From Candidatus Parvarchaeota archaeon (lineage in GTDB: Archaea > Nanobdellota > Nanobdellia > Pacearchaeales > GW2011-AR1), in NCBI GenBank assembly GCA_004195435.1, contig PSPM01000038.1, positions 1 to 5,829 on the forward strand: DNA of 5,829 nt, written 5' to 3'. The translations under genes and the position numbers were made by a program. Positions 1-4,556 of the stretch are shown here, piece after piece (position 1 is the first letter of the stretch; each line of letters begins with the position of its first letter). The notes beneath the pieces were generated by a model. The model had not been told where the DNA came from. It saw nothing but the letters and a program-made list of their open reading frames with translations, and searched no databases.

Positions 1-1
1 A

Positions 2-271
2 GAATCAGATAATGTTTTTTTAAAAGCATTTGAAATTGGAAATTCTAGAGAAAAAGTTATTTTGAAGGAATCTTTGAAAAAAATTTATTTTGCTCAAGCT
101 GAATTTATTATTGAAAAAGATAGAAGGATGGCAGCTAAAAAGATATATGAAAAAATTTATTCTTTAGAGTTAGATCTTTTTGAAAAAGATTTTGTTAAGG
201 AAAAATTACTTTTATTATATGATAGACTAGGAGATATTAAAGAATATTATAATCTCCAGAAAGAAGATTAA
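2..271 (+). CDS. C-terminal part of an unrecognised helical (TPR-like) protein, cut by window start
   Basis: The reading frame is open from base 2 to the TAA at 269-271, giving 89 residues with no start visible. The TTG at 62 is an internal codon, because the frame continues upstream without a stop (ESDNVFLKAFEIGN...). The sequence is almost wholly helical and rich in Lys, Glu, Leu, Ile and Tyr. Spaced elements such as AFEIGN, AAKKIYEKIYSLE and LLLLYDRLGDIKEYYN resemble the alternating small/aromatic pattern of TPR-type helical hairpins, ending in a short polar tail. There is no signal peptide or membrane segment in the visible part. The stop is only 11 bases from the stop of the convergent small ORF. 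I do not recognise the family; TPR-like is an inference from pattern only, and a coiled-coil or other helical protein would fit as well. Confidence 0.75.
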   Translation, partial: ESDNVFLKAFEIGNSREKVILKESLKKIYFAQAEFIIEKDRRMAAKKIYEKIYSLELDLFEKDFVKEKLLLLYDRLGDIKEYYNLQKED

Positions 272-282
272 TTAATTATAAT

Positions 283-387
283 TTATTCTCCAAAACTCTC
301 AAGAAGTTCTTCTGGGTCGATTCCTTCAAATTCTTCTTCTTCAAAAGAGGAGTTTTCTTTTTTTTCAGATTCTAAACTGCTCACCAT
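283..387 (-). CDS. Candidate small acidic protein, 34 residues, unknown function
   Basis: On the minus strand an ATG at 387-385 opens 34 codons ending in TAA at 285-283. An in-frame TAA lies two codons upstream of the ATG, so this is not the tail of a longer ORF. The product is strongly acidic: a Ser/Lys/Glu-rich N-terminus starting MVSSLESEKK, a run of four Glu, then a potentially amphipathic C-terminus FEGIDPEELLESFGE. There is no membrane segment or cysteine. The case for a real gene is the acidic, non-random composition and a good TATA-like box about 32 bases upstream of the ATG, giving an almost leaderless transcript. The Glu run comes from a simple TTC repeat on the plus strand, which weakens the composition argument. 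It stands alone and converges on the truncated gene to its left. No family is recognised. Confidence 0.5.
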   Translation of the reverse strand: MVSSLESEKKENSSFEEEEFEGIDPEELLESFGE

Positions 388-410
388 CTTTTATGAATCT
401 GTTGAGAAAT

Positions 411-430
411 TTTTATATATAAAGTTTTTG
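411..430 (-). promoter_or_regulatory. TATA-like promoter for the small acidic ORF
   Basis: Read on the minus strand this is an A-rich stretch followed by CTTTATATATAAAA, a good match to an archaeal TATA box (TTTATATA at 423-416) with a purine-rich B-recognition-like stretch before it. The usual spacing of about 26 bases puts transcription start near 393, some six bases before the ATG at 387. Confidence 0.5.
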
Positions 431-548
431 TAAATAAAATTAAAAACAAAAATTTAAATACTCATTTAATGATTACATCTGATAGAAGATAGTGTATTCA
501 TTAATTAAATTAACTTCATGATCACAGAGAGTATGTTTTGGATAAATG
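431..548. other. Intergenic stretch with nested inverted repeats and a spare TATA-like box
   Basis: No convincing gene is present here. Visible structure: ATACTC (458-463) pairs with GAGTAT (529-534); TTAATGA (466-472) pairs with TCATTAA (498-504); ATCT (477-480) pairs with AGAT (487-490). TTTAAATA at 453-460 looks like another TATA box and would start a plus-strand transcript near 483. That start lies inside the repeats, so such an RNA could not form the two larger stems. The only ORFs are peptides of a dozen codons or fewer. In such AT-rich sequence these repeats may be chance. Confidence 0.3.
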
Positions 549-557
549 TTTATTAAA
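549..557 (+). promoter_or_regulatory. TATA-like promoter of dnaG
   Basis: TTTATTAAA is centred about 29 bases before the dnaG ATG. This would place transcription start two or three bases before the start codon, consistent with a leaderless mRNA. The intervening sequence has no Shine-Dalgarno-like motif. Confidence 0.5.
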
Positions 558-581
558 CACTTCTTTTATTAAAAATATAAA

Positions 582-1715
582 ATGGCAAAAATAAGTCCAG
601 TTTCAATAAAGTATATGATACATGCAACTTTTGAATCTGAAGGTCCTTTAGAAAAACCTGATGTAATTGGAGCTATCTTTGGCCAAACAGAAGGCCTTTT
701 AGGAGCTGATTTAGAGATGAGAGAGTTGCAAAAAGAAGGAAAAATCGGTAGAATTGAAGTTGACCTCAATAATATAGAGGGGAGAACTATCGGAGAAATC
801 TTAGTTCCTACTGCATTAGATAAATCAGAAACAACAATAATTGCAGCAACTTTAGAAACTATTGAAAGAATTGGTCCTACAGAATCAAAAATAAAAGTTA
901 CTAAAGTTGAAGATGTTAGAGGAAATAAAAGAGACTATATAATCTCTAGAGCAAAAGAATTACTAGGAAATTTAGAAACTTCAGGCAATGTTGGAATTGC
1001 TAAAACTCTTAGAGAGGAATCTAGAATTTCTAGAGTGCAAGAATATGGATCTGAAAAATTACCTGCTGGAGATTTATCTGGGGAAGAAATAATTGTAGTT
1101 GAAGGTAGAGCAGATGTTCTTAACTTATTAAAAAATAGAGTAAATAATGTTATAGGGATGGATGGTTCTAAATTACCAAAAACTATCTCTGAATTAGGAA
1201 AAGAAAAAGAAATTACTTTATTTATAGATGGTGACCGTGGTGGAAAATTAATTGCCAAAAATGTTTCTGACAATGCTAATATTAGTTACATTGCTACTGC
1301 GCCTGATGGAAAAGAAGTTGAAGAATTAACTGGAAAGGAGATATTAATTTCTTTAAGAAAGAAAATTCCAGCTCCTAAATTTTTAGGCAGAACTACTGCC
1401 TCCAAAATTATGAGCTCTGTTGAAGATAATTTTGGAGGAGATATAAAGAAATCAATGAATGATAAATATTTAGAAATAAGAAATAAAAAAAAAGCAATGT
1501 TGGTTGACTCTAAATTTGAAACAATAAAAGAATCTTCACTTGGGGAATTAATTAGTAATGTTAAAAGAACAAAAAAGAAAATCTTTGCAATTATTATTGA
1601 TGGCACTGCAACGAAAAAAATTGTTGAAGTGTGTGATGATAAGGGAATCCAGAATTTAGGGGCTAAAAATTTCTCATATCTTGGAGAATCAAAAATTAAT
1701 TTAGTAAGCTTATGA
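582..1715 (+). CDS. dnaG: Archaeal DnaG (TOPRIM primase-like / exosome-associated protein)
   Basis: This is a 377-residue protein of the archaeal DnaG family. The N-terminal block (residues 4-125) contains SPVSIKYMIHATFESEGP and the conserved run IGAIFGQTEGLLGADLEMR. The TOPRIM domain spans about 168-245, with catalytic Glu174 in VVEGRADV, the acidic motif DGDRGG at 216-221 and the archaeal signature APDGKEVEEL at 240-249. After a Lys-rich linker the C-terminal domain (about 316-370) carries FAIIIDGTATKKIVEVCDDKGIQNLGAKN. The length is slightly below the usual 400 or more residues, mostly from a short linker. In characterised archaea DnaG is a stable exosome subunit that binds the Csl4 cap and favours A-rich RNA, and it also has weak primase activity; the replicative primase is the separate PriSL. 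The ATG at 582 is chosen because the family begins a few residues before SPVSIKY and a TATA box sits correctly upstream. The gene appears monocistronic, since a new promoter follows its stop. Confidence 0.97.
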   Translation: MAKISPVSIKYMIHATFESEGPLEKPDVIGAIFGQTEGLLGADLEMRELQKEGKIGRIEVDLNNIEGRTIGEILVPTALDKSETTIIAATLETIERIGPTESKIKVTKVEDVRGNKRDYIISRAKELLGNLETSGNVGIAKTLREESRISRVQEYGSEKLPAGDLSGEEIIVVEGRADVLNLLKNRVNNVIGMDGSKLPKTISELGKEKEITLFIDGDRGGKLIAKNVSDNANISYIATAPDGKEVEELTGKEILISLRKKIPAPKFLGRTTASKIMSSVEDNFGGDIKKSMNDKYLEIRNKKKAMLVDSKFETIKESSLGELISNVKRTKKKIFAIIIDGTATKKIVEVCDDKGIQNLGAKNFSYLGESKINLVSL

Positions 1716-1720
1716 GGTAA

Positions 1721-1731
1721 TTTTAAATATT
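1721..1731 (+). promoter_or_regulatory. TATA-like promoter of the membrane peptide / endonuclease operon
   Basis: TTTTAAATATT begins five bases after the dnaG stop. Its core TTTAAATA (1723-1730) is centred 24-25 bases before the ATG at 1751, the spacing expected for a leaderless transcript starting at or next to that ATG. The T-rich 1731-1750 stretch might also help end the dnaG transcript. Confidence 0.55.
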
Positions 1732-1750
1732 TGATTTTATTTTAAATTTT

Positions 1751-1846
1751 ATGAAATATGATTTAAAAAAGATAATAATTGGCTTTCTCACAATCTTAGT
1801 TCTGATTGAATATGTTCAGATGTTTCTTGTTTTGAAAGAAATATGA
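1751..1846 (+). CDS. Small single-pass membrane peptide, 31 residues
   Basis: The ATG at 1751 opens 31 codons ending in TGA at 1844-1846. The peptide starts MKYDLKK and continues with one long hydrophobic segment, about residues 8-28 (IIIGFLTILVLIEYV...), then a short LKEI end. Positive charge before the hydrophobic helix predicts N-inside, C-outside topology, as for a signal anchor. Two things argue for a real gene: a TATA box at leaderless spacing, and the ATGA overlap of its stop with the next start codon, which implies translational coupling. It could be an independent microprotein. It could also be the membrane anchor of the following protein, separated by a -1 frameshift that is either programmed or a sequence error. 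No family is recognised. Confidence 0.65.
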   Translation: MKYDLKKIIIGFLTILVLIEYVQMFLVLKEI

Positions 1847-2166
1847 TTTCTTGTAAAAAAGCTAACTTTATTAATAATCAACAAGAAGCTGTTTGGAATT
1901 ATGATATTAAAGGTGTTTCTGGAGAAGAATGTGAAATTGAGGTTACTTTAGAGCATATAATATCTGGGAAGATAAATTCAGAAAAATTGCAAGGAAAATC
2001 TATGAGCTGTTTTTATCCTCCAAACGTATTTGAATATCCTGAGAAGAATCTTGATCTTTGCCATGGTAGATTAAAAGAAGATATGCAAGAACTTATCTTA
2101 ATTAATCTCCATGAATATGTTCTAGACAACTTAGATGTAATTGGTGGTGGAGTCAGTGAATTATAA
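1843..2166 (+). CDS. Unrecognised four-cysteine protein, possibly extracytoplasmic
   Basis: This 107-residue protein starts at the ATG overlapping the previous stop (ATGA). In its own frame a stop at 1807-1809 limits any upstream extension, and no other good start is seen. It contains four cysteines (Cys4, Cys30, Cys56, Cys73), a central beta-like part (ECEIEVTLEHIISGKI), a Tyr/Pro-rich stretch SMSCFYPPNVFEYPEKNLDLCHG, and a C-terminal helix of about residues 75-97. Four spaced cysteines without CxxC pairs suit two disulfides better than a zinc knuckle. That would fit a domain outside the cell, yet this ORF has no signal sequence; the preceding 31-residue ORF does. The start of the nuclease-like gene overlaps its stop by one base (TAATG), so the two are probably co-translated. 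Function unknown; the disulfide idea is inference. Confidence 0.75.
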   Translation: MISCKKANFINNQQEAVWNYDIKGVSGEECEIEVTLEHIISGKINSEKLQGKSMSCFYPPNVFEYPEKNLDLCHGRLKEDMQELILINLHEYVLDNLDVIGGGVSEL

Positions 2167-2942
2167 TGTCTATTAAGTTTGGGCCTGCTGGACTTGGATC
2201 AGTTAAAACTGCGGAAAGGGTTCTTGAAGAATATTATTCTAGAGGATTTAGAGCTTGTGAAATTGCATTTACATATGGAGTATATATTAAAAAAGAGGAA
2301 GATGCAAAAAAAATAGGGAAAAAAGCGAAAGAATTGGGAATCTCTCTTAGCATTCATGCCCCTTATTATATAAATCTGAATTCTGAAGAAGCTTCAAAAA
2401 TTGAAGCTTCGAAAAAAAGAATTTTAGATTGTTGCAGAGTTGGTGAAATACTTGGAGCAAAAAGAGTTATTTTTCATCCAGGATATTATGGGAAAAATCG
2501 TGAAAAAGCTTATGAAAATATAAAAAGGGAGATTCAAGATATTCTTGCCGTTATTAAAAAAGAAAAATGGAAAATAAAACTTGCCCCTGAAACTATGGGA
2601 AAGGTTAATGTTTTTGGAAGTATTGATGAAATTTCTAGATTAGTTAAAGAAACAGATTGTAGTTTTTGTATAGATTTTGCACATATTCTTGCTAGAGAAA
2701 AAATTGTTGATTATGAAAAAGTTAGAAAATTATTTCTACATAAAGAATGGCATATACATTTTTCTGGGATTATCTATGGTGAAAAAGGAGAGAAAAAACA
2801 TAAAACTACTGAAAAAAGGGAATGGGAAGAATTGCTTAATAATTTACCTAAAGATAAAAAACTTATAATTATTAATGAAAGTCCTACAATGATTGACGAT
2901 AGTTTAGAAGGTATCTATTTGAGTGAAAAATTTAATTTTTAA
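2166..2942 (+). CDS. Endonuclease IV-like AP endonuclease (xylose-isomerase-like TIM barrel)
   Basis: This 258-residue protein has the endonuclease IV / AP endonuclease 2 fold. Endonuclease IV cleaves DNA 5' to abasic sites using three zinc ions. By comparison with E. coli Nfo the ligand positions can be followed: His64 (SIHAPYYINL), His104 (IFHPGYYG), Glu142 (LAPETMGK), Asp170 and His173 (CIDFAH), His198 (WHIHFSG), His212 (KKHKT) and Glu238 (INESP). The aspartate two residues before the last histidine in E. coli (Asp229) appears to be Lys210 here. I recall similar GEKKH sequences in archaeal relatives, so this may be a subfamily trait. It is a little shorter than bacterial Nfo (about 285 residues). 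Its ATG overlaps the upstream stop as TAATG, and GGTGGTGGAG at 2143-2152 is a possible but distant ribosome site. The last 11 bases overlap the convergent regulator gene. A sugar isomerase of the same fold is less likely given the near-complete metal site. Confidence 0.88.
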   Translation: MSIKFGPAGLGSVKTAERVLEEYYSRGFRACEIAFTYGVYIKKEEDAKKIGKKAKELGISLSIHAPYYINLNSEEASKIEASKKRILDCCRVGEILGAKRVIFHPGYYGKNREKAYENIKREIQDILAVIKKEKWKIKLAPETMGKVNVFGSIDEISRLVKETDCSFCIDFAHILAREKIVDYEKVRKLFLHKEWHIHFSGIIYGEKGEKKHKTTEKREWEELLNNLPKDKKLIIINESPTMIDDSLEGIYLSEKFNF

Positions 2943-3123
2943 TTCTTTTTATTTTTTCTATATTTGATAATCTTTCTTTTGCTCTATTTGGATTATTTTT
3001 ACAAATACTTAAAATATTCAACATTTTTTTAAGTATTTCTTCATAACTTTCCCTATTATGTGTTTTTAACTTGTTTAATCTTTTTTTTGTTTCTTTACTT
3101 AATTTTATCGTCGTTATTTCCAT
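2932..3123 (-). CDS. Small ribbon-helix-helix DNA-binding protein (VapB-like antitoxin/regulator), no toxin adjacent
   Basis: This 63-residue protein begins METTI-like (MEITTIKLSKETKKRLNKLK), a beta strand followed by the first helix of a ribbon-helix-helix fold. The second helix follows in RESYEEILKKMLNIL (about residues 24-38), and the rest is a basic Lys/Arg/Asn-rich tail. This matches short archaeal RHH proteins often annotated as VapB-type antitoxins or DUF7557-like regulators. They dimerise and insert the ribbon (here TTIKL) into the DNA major groove. The ATG at 3123 fits a leaderless start, 26 bases from a TATA box. A perfect palindrome between the two is a likely operator, suggesting negative autoregulation. 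No toxin gene lies on either side: downstream is the nuclease gene, which it overlaps tail to tail by 11 bases, and upstream is the divergent surface protein. It is therefore an orphan antitoxin-like protein or simply a transcription regulator. Confidence 0.85.
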   Translation of the reverse strand: MEITTIKLSKETKKRLNKLKTHNRESYEEILKKMLNILSICKNNPNRAKERLSNIEKIKRIKN

Positions 3124-3125
3124 TC

Positions 3126-3147
3126 AAAGTATACCTAAGTATACTTT
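3126..3147. promoter_or_regulatory. Palindromic operator, probably bound by the ribbon-helix-helix protein
   Basis: The arms AAAGTATAC (3126-3134) and GTATACTTT (3139-3147) form a perfect 9-bp inverted repeat around CTAA. Each contains the self-complementary hexamer GTATAC, and the two hexamers are exactly 10 bp apart (3129 and 3139), one helical turn. That spacing suits two RHH dimers binding side by side on one DNA face. The site lies between the TATA box and the start codon of the RHH gene, where bound protein would block transcription. That this protein binds here is inference. Confidence 0.7.
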
Positions 3148-3153
3148 TTAAAG
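3144..3153 (-). promoter_or_regulatory. TATA-like promoter of the ribbon-helix-helix gene
   Basis: On the minus strand this reads CTTTAAAAAG. Its centre is about 26 bases before the ATG at 3123, the spacing for transcription starting at the start codon. The operator's right arm overlaps its inner edge. Confidence 0.55.
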
Positions 3154-3198
3154 TTTATTGTTACTCTTGAATTGTATCAAAAGTGTTATCACCATAAA

Positions 3199-3208
3199 GT
3201 TTATAAAG
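3199..3208 (+). promoter_or_regulatory. TATA-like promoter of the surface protein gene
   Basis: GTTTATAAAG contains TTTATAAA (3200-3207), a strong archaeal TATA match preceded by the purine-rich CATAAA. Start of transcription is expected near 3230, giving a leader of about 24 bases without a Shine-Dalgarno motif. A second AT-rich box at 3225-3233 would instead give a leaderless transcript. The octamer AAAGTGTT occurs on both sides of the box (3180-3187 and 3205-3212). Confidence 0.45.
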
Positions 3209-3253
3209 TGTTTCTAAGTTCTTATTTTAATTAAATTTTATAAACAAATACCA

Positions 3254-4474
3254 ATGAAAAATATGAAAAATATAGGTTTATTTGTTACAACAGTAACTCT
3301 AGTTATTCTTGCAACAACTTTTGTACTTGCTACAGGTAGTTTTGCCACAATAAATGATGTTGCAGTAAATGGAGTCGAAGATTTCGGCCCTAATGATACT
3401 GTAGCTGTTTTTGCTGATGAAACTGTTTCTGTCAGAGTTGTATTTACAGCTTCTGAAAATGCAGAAGATGTTAGAGTAATTTCTAGAGTATTAGGAGAGC
3501 CTGGCCTTTCTGAAGCTTCTGAAAGATTTGATGTGTTATCTGGTAATACATATAGTAGAACTATGCATGTTAATCTTCCAGCAGACTTTAATGAAGACGA
3601 ACTAGAAAACTCTTACACACTTGAAGTTAGTTTAGAAAATAACGATCAAGTGGCTGATGAATTAGGAATCAATTTATTGGTTCAAAGATCAAGTTATGGT
3701 CTTGAAATTTTATCAGTAGAGTCAGATAGTGAAGCTATGGCTGGAGAAACTATGATTTTTGACGTAGTAGTTAGAAATTCTGGAAGGCACCAAGCTGAAG
3801 ACAATTTTGTTAAAGTTAGTGTTCCTTCCCTAGGTATTAGCAAAAAAGTATTTGTTGGAGACATGCCATCTACGGATAGCACTGACCCCGACGAATTCAA
3901 TAGTGTTAATGTCCAAGTTGCTCTAGAAATACCTTCAAACGCTCAAGAAGGCTTGTATACTGTCGAAGTAGAAGCATTCAACGATGACTCCAGTGTTATG
4001 GATTCAAGAAGAGTGCTTGTTAGTGGTTCCACTGATGGAACAAATGTTTTCGCTTCAACAACTAGCAAAAGATTTGCTGCTGGTGAAGATGGAACATATA
4101 CATTGACAGTTGTTAATTCAGGAAATGCCATTAAGGTATATGAATTAGTTCTTGATAGTACAGCTGGATTGACTGTGGATTCTGACGAATCTATGATTGC
4201 AGTTCCAGCAGGAACTGGTAAAACAGTTAAATTGAGAGCTACAGCTAATGAAGAAGGAACTTATGACTTTACTGTTAACCTTCATTCTGAAGGCGAATTA
4301 GTTAAGTCTGAAAGTTTTACTGCTAAAGTACAAGGTAATGCAACAACTGAAAATACAGCTGTTTTGCTTACTGTTATTTTGGCTATAATCTTTGTAGTTC
4401 TTTTAGTTGTTTTGATAGTACTGTTAACAAAGAAACCTGAGAAATCAGAAGAATTCGGAGAAAGTTATTACTAA
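3254..4474 (+). CDS. S-layer-like surface protein with signal peptide and C-terminal membrane anchor
   Basis: This 406-residue envelope protein starts with a basic N-terminus (MKNMKN) and a hydrophobic segment at about 8-26, a signal peptide likely cut near residues 26-31. Then come three beta-rich Ig-like regions, about 30-145, 148-258 and 262-360. The last two share the CARDB/COG1361-like signature of a beta strand ending VRNSG (173-177) or VVNSG (286-290). The ectodomain is acidic and has no cysteine. NATTEN at 362-367 holds an N-glycosylation sequon just outside a membrane helix at about 369-392. A cytoplasmic tail, KKPEKSEEFGESYY, ends the protein. Such proteins are annotated as putative S-layer proteins in Pacearchaeota and Woesearchaeota. 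Its codons look more varied and less AT-extreme than its neighbours', as expected for high expression. It could instead be a membrane-anchored adhesin. The ATG at 3254 is chosen; an ATG three codons later is possible. Confidence 0.85.
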   Translation: MKNMKNIGLFVTTVTLVILATTFVLATGSFATINDVAVNGVEDFGPNDTVAVFADETVSVRVVFTASENAEDVRVISRVLGEPGLSEASERFDVLSGNTYSRTMHVNLPADFNEDELENSYTLEVSLENNDQVADELGINLLVQRSSYGLEILSVESDSEAMAGETMIFDVVVRNSGRHQAEDNFVKVSVPSLGISKKVFVGDMPSTDSTDPDEFNSVNVQVALEIPSNAQEGLYTVEVEAFNDDSSVMDSRRVLVSGSTDGTNVFASTTSKRFAAGEDGTYTLTVVNSGNAIKVYELVLDSTAGLTVDSDESMIAVPAGTGKTVKLRATANEEGTYDFTVNLHSEGELVKSESFTAKVQGNATTENTAVLLTVILAIIFVVLLVVLIVLLTKKPEKSEEFGESYY

Positions 4475-4480
4475 TAACAT

Positions 4481-4512
4481 TTAAAAATTTTTTATTTTTT
4501 TTATTTTTTTTA
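4481..4512 (+). terminator. T-rich archaeal terminator after the surface protein gene
   Basis: Seven bases after the stop, the plus strand becomes almost pure T: TTAAAAA followed by T runs of 6, 8 and 8 separated by single A residues. Archaeal RNA polymerase ends transcription at such T runs without needing a hairpin. This would insulate the convergent smc gene. Confidence 0.65.
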
Positions 4513-4556
4513 ATAAGATAGGTGATTCTATTTAATAATGGGAATCGAGGATAAAA

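Noticed and set aside
464..534. Possible C/D box small RNA or tRNA in the dnaG upstream region
   Set aside because: ATGATTA and CTGA occur but only a few bases apart, leaving no room for a guide, and no second box pair is present; no T-loop or cloverleaf is visible.
493..557. Tiny ORFs of 9 and 12 codons upstream of dnaG (GTG at 493, ATG at 518)
   Set aside because: Too short, no composition signal, and the second runs into the dnaG TATA box.
569..1606. Minus-strand ORFs of 66, 112 and 106 codons opposite dnaG
   Set aside because: They lie wholly opposite a well-conserved gene and their Ser/Ile/Phe-rich translations are typical antisense shadows; no promoter or family match.
2677..2868. 63-codon plus-strand ORF inside the endonuclease-like gene
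   Set aside because: Shifted-frame shadow of a conserved protein with low-complexity Lys/Ile/Leu composition.
3694..4131. Minus-strand ORFs of 68 and 62 codons opposite the surface protein gene
   Set aside because: Shadows of a clear coding region; Ser/Thr-rich translation mirrors its codon use.
4513..4556. GATTC/GAATC inverted repeat and short ATG ORF between the surface protein gene and smc
   Set aside because: Only five base pairs around an 13-base loop and a 16-codon ORF running opposite the end of smc; nothing distinguishes them from chance.
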